DNA from: Paenibacillus sp. FSL H7-0737
Lineage (GTDB): Bacteria; Bacillota; Bacilli; Paenibacillales; Paenibacillaceae
Assembly (NCBI RefSeq): GCF_000758545.1
Contig: NZ_CP009279.1
Location: 5,890,001-5,954,000, forward strand
Direction of reading: 5' to 3'
DNA: 64,000 nucleotides
Shown: one piece after another, positions 51,899 through 60,273 of the stretch
How positions within the stretch are numbered: position 1 is the first letter of the stretch
Layout of the letters: every line of letters begins with the position of its first letter
Program-made: the position numbers and the translations under genes
Notes under the pieces: generated by a model
What the model saw: only the letters and a program-made list of their open reading frames with translations
What the model was told of the DNA's origin: nothing
The model's database searches: none

Positions 51899-53206
51899 TT
51901 ATCCAAATATTTGATATACCAAAAATAAATTTAACGATACAACAAGACCAGAGATAAGCCAGCCGAGAGCCGCTGTCATCTTACGATTCACTAACCCGCC
52001 CATAATCTGACGATTGCTTGTAAACATAACCAGTGGTACCAGAGCAAAGGCAATCCCAAAGGACAAGATCACCTGGCTGATAACGAGTGCTTTCGTTGGA
52101 TTTACACCAAAACCAATGATAGCCAAAGGTGGAATAATCGTAATCGCACGGCGTAAGTACAGGTTAATTCTTTTGTTGATGAAGCCTTGCATTACCACAT
52201 CGCCAGCCATAGTTCCTACAGAAGAGCTCGATAGTCCTGCGATGAGTAGTCCTAAGCCAAAGGAGATGGCCGTTACGGGTCCAGCTAAGTGACTAAATTG
52301 CTGAAACGCAACATCCAAATCCTCAACCACGATACCATTTTTAAAAAATAATGCGGCTGAGACAATAACCATCGCCAGATTCACTGCCCCTGCAATAATC
52401 ATCGCAATAATAATATCTATGAATTCCAGTTTAAAGATTTGTTTCTTCTCCGCTTCATTTACTCCGACAATACGGTTCTGTGTAAGTGATGAATGTAGAT
52501 AAATGGCATGTGGCATCACGGTTGCGCCTAGAATTCCTGCGGCCAAAAGAATGCTATCCACCCCTTCAAACTTAGGTGTGAACATGCCTACAGCAACAGC
52601 ACCCATATCCGGTTTAGCTACAATTACTTGAAAAGCAAAAGCTAATACAACTATAAGAATCATTGCAGCAATTCCGGCCTCAAGGGAACGGTAACCCCGG
52701 CGCTGAAGCTCTAGGATAGCAAATGAACCGACCGCAGTAATGAGTGCTGCCGGCAGCATGGGAATATCAAATAATAGATAAAGCCCCAATGCCGCCCCGA
52801 TAAACTCCGCCAGATCCGTAGCTATAATCACCAGTTCACTTTGAATCCATAAGAAGATCGATACACTCTTCGGAAAACGATCATGAGCGATCTCCGGCAG
52901 ATTCTTTCCTGTAGCAATACCAAGCTTGGCGGATAACGCCTGAATAAGAACGGCCATTAAATTCGAGGCTACAATCACCCATAATAAAAGATAGCCGTAT
53001 TTTGAACCTGCCGTAATGTTGGTGGCAAAATTACCCGGATCCAGATAAGCAACCGCAGCGATAAACGCTGGACCTAAGAAAGGAAGTAATCTTTTAATTC
53101 CTTTGGTCTCCCCATTAAGTACGGCTTGCGCCGAAATGGAGTTTTTATGTTGTCTCATATGCGGTTGTTCTATATGTGGTTTTTCTATTAAAGTTTGTTC
53201 CAACAT
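51899..53206 (-). CDS. mntH: Nramp-family divalent metal transporter (manganese)
   Basis: A 435-residue carrier with about 11 membrane segments. The metal-binding motifs DPGNFATNI (segment 1) and MPHAIYLHSSLTQ (segment 6) are intact. It imports Mn2+ with protons. The ATG at 53206 (MLEQTL) is chosen because AGGAGG lies at proper spacing; the ATG two codons earlier sits directly against the site. An inverted repeat at 53251-53270 is a likely MntR operator. No terminator is visible before the BusR-like gene, so the two may share a transcript. Confidence 0.93.
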   Translation of the reverse strand: MLEQTLIEKPHIEQPHMRQHKNSISAQAVLNGETKGIKRLLPFLGPAFIAAVAYLDPGNFATNITAGSKYGYLLLWVIVASNLMAVLIQALSAKLGIATGKNLPEIAHDRFPKSVSIFLWIQSELVIIATDLAEFIGAALGLYLLFDIPMLPAALITAVGSFAILELQRRGYRSLEAGIAAMILIVVLAFAFQVIVAKPDMGAVAVGMFTPKFEGVDSILLAAGILGATVMPHAIYLHSSLTQNRIVGVNEAEKKQIFKLEFIDIIIAMIIAGAVNLAMVIVSAALFFKNGIVVEDLDVAFQQFSHLAGPVTAISFGLGLLIAGLSSSSVGTMAGDVVMQGFINKRINLYLRRAITIIPPLAIIGFGVNPTKALVISQVILSFGIAFALVPLVMFTSNRQIMGGLVNRKMTAALGWLISGLVVSLNLFLVYQIFG

Positions 53207-53250
53207 GTCCATTCCTCCTCTTGCCCAAAAAAAGTTGTCTATATACACGA

Positions 53251-53270
53251 AAGTTTCCCCTGTGCAACTT
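53251..53270. promoter_or_regulatory. Putative MntR operator upstream of mntH
   Basis: AAGTTTCCCCTGTGCAACTT is an imperfect palindrome (AAGTT and AACTT arms) that resembles MntR boxes of bacilli. It is 45 bases upstream of the chosen mntH start. Confidence 0.5.
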
Positions 53271-53355
53271 ATATTTAAAGTATATGCTCATTTCTGAAAA
53301 ATGTAAATATGTTTCATTAGAAATTTCCATATGCTTGTCCACCTACGACCAAGAA

Positions 53356-53404
53356 CAAAAAAAGCTGGACGATGATCAGAAATTACCCGATCTTCGCCCA
53401 GCTT
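53356..53404 (-). terminator. Terminator after the His-rich small protein gene
   Basis: AAGCTGGGCGAAGATC pairs with GATCATCGTCCAGCTT and TTTTTTTG follows on the minus strand. Confidence 0.88.
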
Positions 53405-53425
53405 AAGCCAATTAATCCGAAATGC

Positions 53426-53632
53426 TTATGGTGTGAGACTTTGAATATCTCTTCTCATTTGTTCATTCTGCATTTTCAGCTCATTCAATTCTTTCTGAAG
53501 CTCCTGATAATCAGGCGACGCTTGCTTTCTCGACCCATGCCCGTGCCCGTGTCCATGTTTCCCACCCAGTCCGAACATCATAAATAACATCATCAAAGGA
53601 CAGATCAATGTGATTAACCAAGACCAATTCAT
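53426..53632 (-). CDS. Small membrane protein with His/Gly-rich loop and coiled coil
   Basis: A 68-residue protein with one membrane helix (about 3-22, WLITLICPLMMLFMMFG), a His/Gly-alternating segment (GGKHGHGHGHG, 23-33) and a C-terminal coiled coil (about 40-66). It resembles the small DUF2933-like proteins found near metal-handling genes. The His segment could bind metal ions. ATG after TAGGAGG. Single-gene unit upstream of mntH. The function is unknown. Confidence 0.72.
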   Translation of the reverse strand: MNWSWLITLICPLMMLFMMFGLGGKHGHGHGHGSRKQASPDYQELQKELNELKMQNEQMRRDIQSLTP

Positions 53633-53706
53633 AGCATTACCTCCTACAATTTCATTATGACCTCTATATCATAAAGAAAAATTGTGGAGAAAGGATGTGC
53701 TGAGAA

Positions 53707-55386
53707 TTACGAATTTTTCTTCCATGTATCCTTAAGCGGCACAATTCGGTTCAGTACCAGCTTATCTGCTGTGGTATATTTCTTATCTACACAGAAGAAT
53801 CCATGCCGGATGAATTGAAATTTATCTTCTGGAAGTGCACTCGCCATGGAAGGCTCCAACAAACAATCCTTCAGAATGGTTAGGGAATCTGGATTAAGAT
53901 ACGCGTCCCAGCGCTCATCCTCTTCTTTAGGACCGTCGTTATCTTTTAGCAACCGCTCATATAGATGAACTTCCGCCTTGATCGCGTGCTCTGCCGATAC
54001 CCAGTGGATGGTCGCTTTAACCTTCCGTTCATTAAATCCACTTCCACTCTTCGTTCTCGGATCATAGGTGCAGCGAAGCTCTATAACCTCTCCAGTTGCT
54101 TCGTCCTTGAGCACCTCATTGCACTTAATGAAGTAGGCGCCCTTTAACCTAACCTCATTCCCTATAGTCAGCCTGTGATAACCTTTGGGTGGCTCCTCCA
54201 TGAAATCCTCTTGTTCAATATAAAGCGTCCGTGAAAAAGGAACTTCCCTTTCCCCAAGCGTCTTATCCTCACTGTTATTCTCAATCTTCAGCCATTCGCT
54301 TTGATTCTCAGGGTAGTTAGTAATAACCACCTTTAGAGGCTTTAGAACAGCCATCACGCTAGTTGCCTTCGCCTTCAAATCTTGTCTAAGCGAATGCTCT
54401 AACATGGCAATATCTACAATGGTGCTATTCCTAACAAATCCAATTTCCTTCACAAAATTCCGAATACTCTCCGGCGTAAAACCTCTTCTCCGCAGTCCGC
54501 GAAGCGTTGGAAGTCTTGGATCATCCCAGCCATCCACATAATGTCCTGTAACCAGTTGTCTAATATACCGTTTGCTAGTAACGACGCCGGTGATATTTAC
54601 GCGTCCGAATTCCCTTTGCTTTGGAGCCTCAGGGGTATCCAGTTCATTCAGCACCCACTCATACAGTGGTCGATGATCCTTAAACTCAATGGAACATAGG
54701 GAATGCGTAATCCCTTCGATTGCATCTTGTATAGGATGGGCAAAATCATACATCGGATAGATGCACCAATCGTTGCCGGTTCTATAATGCTCCGCATGAA
54801 TGATTCTGTAAATCACTGGATCACGCAAGTTGATATTAGGTGAGCTCATATCTATTTTGGCCCGTAATACTCTGGCTCCCGTCGGATAGGCTCCATTCCT
54901 CATCTCCGTGAATAACTTCAAATTCTCTTCCACAGAACGCTCCCGATAAGGGCTGTTCTTTCCCGGCTCCGTAAGCGTTCCTCTATAAGCTGACACCTCT
55001 TCAGGTGATAAATCGCAGACGTAGGCTTTTCCTTTTTGGATTAACTTTACCGCGCTATTATATATTTTTTCCGAATAGTCTGATCCGTAGAAAGTATGGT
55101 CTGGCGGGTAGCCCATCCATAACATATCTTCGCAAATAGCATTTACATACTCCAGATCCTCTTTTAAAGGATTGGTGTCATCGAACCGCAAATGGAACTT
55201 CCCGCCATACTTTTTCGCAGTCGTATAGTTCGTGTGAATAGCATACGCACTGCCAATATGCAAATACCCATTAGGCTCCGGTGGGAATCTCGTGCAAATA
55301 TCTCTACTGTAAGTTCCAGCTTCCAGCTCTTCTTGAATCAATCTGTCGATGTAACTCTCTGCTAATACTTCCGGTTCCTTGTTCAT
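53707..55386 (-). CDS. glnS: Glutaminyl-tRNA synthetase
   Basis: A 559-residue class I synthetase of the GlnRS branch, with the HIGH-type motif PPEPNGYLHIGSA, the KMSKS-type motif VTSKR and the C-terminal anticodon-binding barrels. It charges tRNA-Gln directly. Many Firmicutes lack GlnRS and use Glu-tRNA amidation by GatCAB instead. The ATG at 55386 is chosen for AGGAGG nine bases upstream; longer in-frame starts run into the repeat and T-box leader. Expression is controlled by a T-box with a CAA (Gln) specifier. Confidence 0.95.
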   Translation of the reverse strand: MNKEPEVLAESYIDRLIQEELEAGTYSRDICTRFPPEPNGYLHIGSAYAIHTNYTTAKKYGGKFHLRFDDTNPLKEDLEYVNAICEDMLWMGYPPDHTFYGSDYSEKIYNSAVKLIQKGKAYVCDLSPEEVSAYRGTLTEPGKNSPYRERSVEENLKLFTEMRNGAYPTGARVLRAKIDMSSPNINLRDPVIYRIIHAEHYRTGNDWCIYPMYDFAHPIQDAIEGITHSLCSIEFKDHRPLYEWVLNELDTPEAPKQREFGRVNITGVVTSKRYIRQLVTGHYVDGWDDPRLPTLRGLRRRGFTPESIRNFVKEIGFVRNSTIVDIAMLEHSLRQDLKAKATSVMAVLKPLKVVITNYPENQSEWLKIENNSEDKTLGEREVPFSRTLYIEQEDFMEEPPKGYHRLTIGNEVRLKGAYFIKCNEVLKDEATGEVIELRCTYDPRTKSGSGFNERKVKATIHWVSAEHAIKAEVHLYERLLKDNDGPKEEDERWDAYLNPDSLTILKDCLLEPSMASALPEDKFQFIRHGFFCVDKKYTTADKLVLNRIVPLKDTWKKNS

Positions 55387-55437
55387 TGGTATTACCTCCT
55401 GTTTATAAGTGATATCCGCCTGATTATTCTGCACAAG

Positions 55438-55531
55438 CATAAACGCCTTCGGCGTCCTATAAGGACGGTAAGTGTTTAAGCGAGAAATATAAGGATAAAG
55501 TATAGTGTGAAACTTATACTTTCTTATATTT
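55438..55531. repeat. Family B two-hairpin repeat in the glnS leader
   Basis: The best-preserved copy. The left hairpin is AACGCCTTCGGCGTCC with AGGACGGTAAGTGTTT. The right hairpin pairs AAATATAAGGATAAAGTATA with TTATACTTTCTTATATTT. It lies between the T-box terminator and the glnS ribosome binding site, so it is transcribed only after antitermination. Confidence 0.85.
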
Positions 55532-55532
55532 A

Positions 55533-55830
55533 AATAAAAAAGAACCTCACCTCCAAGACTTATGGTCTTGGGGACGAAATTCTCGCGGTACCACCCCAGG
55601 TTCATTAATATGTCGCCATATTAATCTCATCAAGTACGGCAATGCATCTTACGCATTGGTTATACTCTAGCTCTATAACAGGAGCTCCCGTCATACCATC
55701 CCCGTCGATCGGTTCCGATATGCCGCTCAGAGGCTTGTTTCGATAAAATCTCCCTTACCCTGTTCTCATCATTCAGGGCTCTCTGTGAAGGAATGATTTT
55801 ATTTACTCTTCTCGTCATCGCGTTTAATTA
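55533..55830 (-). promoter_or_regulatory. T-box leader of glnS, Gln (CAA) specifier
   Basis: On the minus strand: GACGAGAAGAGTA (5' stem I), AGAGAGCCCTG, the T-box GGGGTGGTACCGCG near 55583-55596, an AAGAC/GTCTT hairpin inside an AACCT/AGGTT stem, and TTTTTT at 55534-55540. Stem I pairs ATAAAATC with GATTTTAT, and the loop then reads CGAAACAAG. The specifier is therefore CAA at 55735-55737, which fits GlnRS. Confidence 0.9.
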
Positions 55831-55895
55831 TTTTGTATAGGATACCAAATTGAGGGTCCTGTGTAAATGGTGCTGTACTTCTGTCTTCTTACAAT

Positions 55896-57452
55896 TTAAT
55901 CCTCGCTCAGAGCCGTTATCAGTTCCAACACTACTTCATTATCAGGCTCTACAGCCAAAGCTCTACGCGCGTAATCCAGTGCAGCCCCTTCAGCTCCAAG
56001 CTCATAATTACAAATCGCCATACTATAAAGCACCGAGGCTAATGGTTCTTCCGAATTGGCATGCACAGACCGTTCTAAGTAGGCTAACGCCTCCTCGAAC
56101 TTATCCATTTCATACAGCAGTAACCCAGCATCCAGTGATAGGTCATAGCTCTGTTCCATCTGATAGTAACCTGTCCACATTAATCGTATTCCCTGCTGAA
56201 GATCCAGTATTTCTTCATCACTGGCATCCGGCAGCAGCTCTGAAATCTGTTCTGCACTATGGATAAACCATTCTGCATCATACCCACCTAAGCGCCAAAA
56301 AGCCAAAATCTGCTGGAGACCCATTGTATCTAATTGCTGATCCATCCATTCCTTCATACTGAAGAAATCATCCGGGCCAAAACGCTCTATAAACCGCTTG
56401 TAACCTAACCGAGTGTTCGTATAGCTCATAGGCGCGTCCAGCATAAGAATGCATCCGATATTCAAGTTTTTGTAATGATGAGTGGTAAATAAGGAGTGTG
56501 CTCCTTTTTGCTCCAACATATACTGAATTGCATGATAATTCGCTGTTAAGGAGAAGCTACCGTGATGAATCAGCAAAGGGGGTTCCGCAAATTCCCAATT
56601 CTCTATTCGGTGATCTCCCTTATCCGCTGTAAGGAGTACGAACCCTTCTATAGACAACTTAGCTAGCCGCTCCAAACAAGTAAGCCCCACAACAGGAAAC
56701 AGAATATGGGAATCCTCCAGCTTCTGCTGGTAGAGCTTTATAACATCGTGATAGGGGTAGGTTTCCACTTCGTAATTAGCCGCTCGAACATAATGATATT
56801 GTGGGATGATTGTACCGAGTACATCAGAGGGGTTGTCCGATCCTGCAGCCTCTGAATACTGAATCGACACCTCACATTCAAATATTTTACCTTCATCCAC
56901 ATAAATTAATTCCTGCGGGATACTGTCAAAAAAATAATTTGCCACAAGCAGCAGCGGCTGCTGTAAATCACCAGGTTTGATGCTGAGCTTAGCCTGTACT
57001 AAATACAGTTCAGTATCCTGTACAGCATCAAATCGTGCGAAATCCAGTATACCCTGCTCTACGAATGGAAGTAAGCTTGGGTGCTGCTGCCAGCTGGTTA
57101 TATTTTTAACGGGTAAATCACTCATCACATAACGAAAAGGAGGAAGTGGAGTCCCCGCATAATCTATGATTTCGCATAGCTTCTTAAGGATATGGAACGC
57201 TAACCGACCCGCCCCAGCTCCCAATTCCAGTATAGTGACTGTTTCAGAGAGATGTCCTTGTCCAGCCCGATCTTGCAGGAATCCGAAGATCATTTCCGCA
57301 TATGCTGTCGCAATCATAGGATTACTCGTAATATACTGCGGAACCTGATCATTATTCCAAGCCTTTAATCCCTGTTCTTCATAATAAGCCCGCTGCAACT
57401 CCCAAATGGGTGCTTCACTGAAGCGATAGTGCTGCCCTTCGTTACCTGTCAT
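55896..57452 (-). CDS. SAM-dependent methyltransferase (MidA/NDUFAF7-like) with C-terminal TPRs
   Basis: A 518-residue protein. Residues 20-340 match the MidA-type methyltransferase family, with the SAM motif TILELGAGAGRLAFHIL near residue 70. Residues 440-515 form two to three TPR-like helical repeats (DAGLLLYEMDKFEEALAYLERSV). The mitochondrial relative methylates an arginine of a complex I subunit. The bacterial role and this protein's target are unknown. The ribosome binding site before the ATG is poor. The next gene downstream is glnS behind its own leader, so this gene is separate. Confidence 0.75.
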   Translation of the reverse strand: MTGNEGQHYRFSEAPIWELQRAYYEEQGLKAWNNDQVPQYITSNPMIATAYAEMIFGFLQDRAGQGHLSETVTILELGAGAGRLAFHILKKLCEIIDYAGTPLPPFRYVMSDLPVKNITSWQQHPSLLPFVEQGILDFARFDAVQDTELYLVQAKLSIKPGDLQQPLLLVANYFFDSIPQELIYVDEGKIFECEVSIQYSEAAGSDNPSDVLGTIIPQYHYVRAANYEVETYPYHDVIKLYQQKLEDSHILFPVVGLTCLERLAKLSIEGFVLLTADKGDHRIENWEFAEPPLLIHHGSFSLTANYHAIQYMLEQKGAHSLFTTHHYKNLNIGCILMLDAPMSYTNTRLGYKRFIERFGPDDFFSMKEWMDQQLDTMGLQQILAFWRLGGYDAEWFIHSAEQISELLPDASDEEILDLQQGIRLMWTGYYQMEQSYDLSLDAGLLLYEMDKFEEALAYLERSVHANSEEPLASVLYSMAICNYELGAEGAALDYARRALAVEPDNEVVLELITALSED

Positions 57453-57501
57453 CTATTTCTTAACCTGCTCTCTGTATATCTTGTTAGAACACCTATGATA
57501 C

Positions 57502-58356
57502 TTATTCCGCTCTCAATGTACGTGATCTGAAAATGACGTATTCAGCCTCTGTAGGAATGGAAACGGAAAATGATAATAATGCCGCCTTGGAGGTTAAAGA
57601 GTCAGGTCCTTTTAACGTTTGGTAGTAAGAGTTCCCTTTACTGTCCACACTCACCAGCTCCAGTTCCGCATTCCCTTTAGGGATGACAAAACCAGAGGTA
57701 TTTTGCACGCCTAAGGTTAGTCTGTATTCTTTCCCAGATTGAGTCTGTGTTAGCTTAAACGGATATAACGGATATGGATGTGCTGTTGTTTCCACTGGGT
57801 AAGGGGTAAGCGCTCGATCAGCCTCAGGCTTTGCCCATTCCTCCCCTTTTCTGGCGCCAATGCCAAGGGTTAATTTATTCACGTTATTGAACTGAGTTTC
57901 CCAGCGAAATGTCTTTAACCCCTCTAGAATAGGGGATGCTGGAACAAACAGGATTCCATCCTTGATCTCTGGGGCGATCCCTAATGAATCTTCTGTCTCC
58001 CCATTAAATTCTGCCTCTAGCTGCCCTGCTTTAATCTTCCCTACAGAGCGATCCAGTAGTGAAACTGTAACGCTGTTCGTTAATGCGTCATAGAGCAAAT
58101 CCGCACCAATCGCACTCGAGAAAGCCCGAATCGGCACCATTAATTTACCTGATTTAAAATAAGGAGCGAGTTTACCTGGAAAAAGGACGTAATACCCCCC
58201 ATATGACAGTGGCATTACCTGAGTCCCTAACTGAACAGCCGCCGACACCGATGTAGGTGTAACCGCGGAACCCGCGGCGAACATAATTACCAACAGACCT
58301 ATGACATAAGCTCTTATTCTCCCTAATCGTTGTAAGGACTCCTTAATGTGATTCAT
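57502..58356 (-). CDS. Secreted protein with copper-amine-oxidase-like stalk domain
   Basis: A 284-residue protein with a signal peptide (about 1-40, ending near TSVSAA) and a copper amine oxidase N-terminal-like domain (about 45-150, LMVPIRAFSSAIGADLLYDALTNSVTV), a fold common in Paenibacillus wall proteins that probably mediates surface attachment. The C-terminal 120 residues look like a beta-sandwich. No enzyme motif is seen. ATG after GAGAGGGAGAGGGG. It lies 49 bases upstream of the methyltransferase gene on the same strand. Confidence 0.78.
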   Translation of the reverse strand: MNHIKESLQRLGRIRAYVIGLLVIMFAAGSAVTPTSVSAAVQLGTQVMPLSYGGYYVLFPGKLAPYFKSGKLMVPIRAFSSAIGADLLYDALTNSVTVSLLDRSVGKIKAGQLEAEFNGETEDSLGIAPEIKDGILFVPASPILEGLKTFRWETQFNNVNKLTLGIGARKGEEWAKPEADRALTPYPVETTAHPYPLYPFKLTQTQSGKEYRLTLGVQNTSGFVIPKGNAELELVSVDSKGNSYYQTLKGPDSLTSKAALLSFSVSIPTEAEYVIFRSRTLRAE

Positions 58357-58525
58357 CTCAAACCCCTCTCCCTCTCTACTCCGTCTAGAACAAAGCCTCT
58401 ATTAGTAATAATCAATGATCCCCTTGCGCATGTCAACTTGTTCCACTTTTGTTATTCATCATAAAAGACAGGATTCCGCATATATTTTCATTGAGTTATT
58501 TAGAATCATGAAAGGAGTGCGATGG

Positions 58526-59734
58526 ATGACTGCAGATGGACAGGATTCGCCAAGAAAGACAAATATCCCACAGCCCATTCGAAGCGATGGCGCAGGGGGA
58601 TTAGATAAAGGACCACGTGATATAATGCGGGATTTGGAGAATCCCGACATGTTTGTCCCTCCCGTGACCGATGCCGGTCTCGTCCCCAATTTAAAATTTT
58701 CTTTCTCCGATGCTCATATGCAGCTTAATCATGGTGGCTGGTCGAGAGAGGTGACAGTCAGAGACCTCCCCATCGCCACTACACTAGCTGGCGTCAACAT
58801 GAGCCTAACCCCCGGTGGAGTACGTGAACTCCATTGGCATCAGCAAGCGGAATGGTCTTATATGCTGCTAGGCCGAGCTCGAATTACTGCCGTAGATCAA
58901 AATGGTCGAAACTTCATAGCAGATGTGGGGCCAGGTGATCTATGGTATTTTCCGCCAGGTATTCCCCACTCTATACAAGGTCTTGAAGAAGGCTGTGAGT
59001 TTCTGCTTGTATTCGACGATGGAAGTTTCTCTGATCTAAACACCTTGTCCATTTCCGATTGGTTTGCTCATACTCCGAAAGAAGTGCTTTCGGCTAACTT
59101 TGGGGTGCCTGCCGCTGCATTTGACTCCATTCCCACCGAACAGGTCTATATTTATCAGGATCAGGTTCCGGGTTCATTGCAAAGTCAAAGGGTAGAATCT
59201 CCATACGGAGAGATCCCACAAACCTTTAAACATTCCTTATTGGCTCAACCTCCGCTGAGGACTCCCGGCGGGAGTGTCAGAATTGTCGATTCCAGTAACT
59301 TTCCCATCTCCAAAACCGTAGCTGCCGCATTGGTAGAAATTGAACCCGGAGGGATGAGAGAGCTGCACTGGCATCCAAATAACGATGAATGGCAGTATTA
59401 TCTTACCGGAAAAGGACGCATGACTGTATTTGCTGGAAACGGTGTAGCAAGAACATTTAATTACAGAGCAGGCGATGTCGGGTATGTCCCTTTTGCATTT
59501 GGACATTATATTCAGAATACAGGCGACGACTCCTTATGGTTCCTTGAAATGTTCAAAAGCGATCGTTTTGCCGACGTTTCTCTGAATCAATGGATGGCTC
59601 TCACTCCTCATGAGTTGGTTCAAAGTAATCTGAACGTTGGACCAGAGGTAATGAACGCCTTAAGGAAAGTGAAATGGCCCGTTGTGAAATATCCTAAGCC
59701 AAGCAAAAACGCCTCCGGCGTCCCTAAAGGCTAA
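58526..59734 (+). CDS. Oxalate decarboxylase-like bicupin with altered active-site lid
   Basis: A 402-residue bicupin. Site 1 ligands are His103, His105, Glu109 and His148 (HWHQQAE, GIPHS). Site 2 ligands are His281, His283, Glu288 and His327 (HWHPNNDE, FGHY). Both Mn sites are complete. The flexible lid of Bacillus OxdC reads SENS, whose Glu donates a proton for decarboxylation; here the segment is SDLN (169-172), with Asp at the Glu position. Lid changes are known to shift these enzymes towards oxalate oxidase activity. The ATG at 58526 is chosen for AAGGAG eight bases upstream. The last codons (NASGVPKG) lie inside a family B repeat. Confidence 0.88.
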   Translation: MTADGQDSPRKTNIPQPIRSDGAGGLDKGPRDIMRDLENPDMFVPPVTDAGLVPNLKFSFSDAHMQLNHGGWSREVTVRDLPIATTLAGVNMSLTPGGVRELHWHQQAEWSYMLLGRARITAVDQNGRNFIADVGPGDLWYFPPGIPHSIQGLEEGCEFLLVFDDGSFSDLNTLSISDWFAHTPKEVLSANFGVPAAAFDSIPTEQVYIYQDQVPGSLQSQRVESPYGEIPQTFKHSLLAQPPLRTPGGSVRIVDSSNFPISKTVAAALVEIEPGGMRELHWHPNNDEWQYYLTGKGRMTVFAGNGVARTFNYRAGDVGYVPFAFGHYIQNTGDDSLWFLEMFKSDRFADVSLNQWMALTPHELVQSNLNVGPEVMNALRKVKWPVVKYPKPSKNASGVPKG

Positions 59735-59800
59735 AGGACGGTAAGCGTTTTGCGAGAAATATAAGGATACGGTGTAGTGTGAAACTTATACTTTCTTATA
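59705..59800. repeat. Family B repeat overlapping the 3' end of the bicupin gene
   Basis: A full copy (AACGCCTCCGGCGTCC, GGACGGTAAGCGTTT, AAATATAAGGAT and the closing TATACTTTCTTATATTT). It begins about 30 bases before the stop codon, so it encodes the C-terminus of the bicupin and fills the gap to the convergent arsC gene. Confidence 0.85.
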
Positions 59801-59832
59801 TTTTTAAAAGAATAGGATGCTTCACCTGGTAA

Positions 59833-60252
59833 CTATTCGCCGGTCTCCGCAAATCGTTTGATTCTTACCTCAATCTGGTCACGCACACGCTGGAACACTG
59901 CCCACTTCTCTTCATCGGTCCCTTGCGCCTTTGCCGGATCATCGAAGCCCCAGTGTTCCCGTTTGACCTTCGGAGGCGTCATTGGACATTTATCCGCAGC
60001 GTCCCCACATAACGTAACGACTAGATCCGCATTATTCAGCAGATTAGAATCAATCATATCCGAGGTCTGTCCAGTGATATCTATGCCTACTTCGTTCATA
60101 GCTTGTACAGCTTTTGGATTTAGACCATGGGCTTCAATTCCAGCGCTGTACACGTTCCATTCTCCCCCTAAATATTGCTTCGCCCAGCCCTCAGCCATCT
60201 GACTCCGGCAAGAGTTTCCTGTACATAAAAAATAAATCGTTTTCTTGTTCAT
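59833..60252 (-). CDS. arsC: Arsenate reductase, thioredoxin-dependent
   Basis: A 139-residue protein of the low-molecular-weight phosphatase fold. The P-loop CTGNSCRS has nucleophile Cys10 and the relay pair Cys82/Cys89 is in LCGDAADKC. It reduces arsenate to arsenite and is recycled by thioredoxin. ATG after AAAAGGGGAAG. It is the last gene of arsR-arsB-arsC, 21 bases after arsB. Confidence 0.97.
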   Translation of the reverse strand: MNKKTIYFLCTGNSCRSQMAEGWAKQYLGGEWNVYSAGIEAHGLNPKAVQAMNEVGIDITGQTSDMIDSNLLNNADLVVTLCGDAADKCPMTPPKVKREHWGFDDPAKAQGTDEEKWAVFQRVRDQIEVRIKRFAETGE

Positions 60253-60273
60253 CCTGATCTTCCCCTTTTCAAA

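Noticed and set aside
53633..53706. Terminator after glnS
   Set aside because: A stem (ACAATTT/AAATTGT with inner TTATGA/TCATAA) exists, but no convincing U-tract follows on the minus strand.
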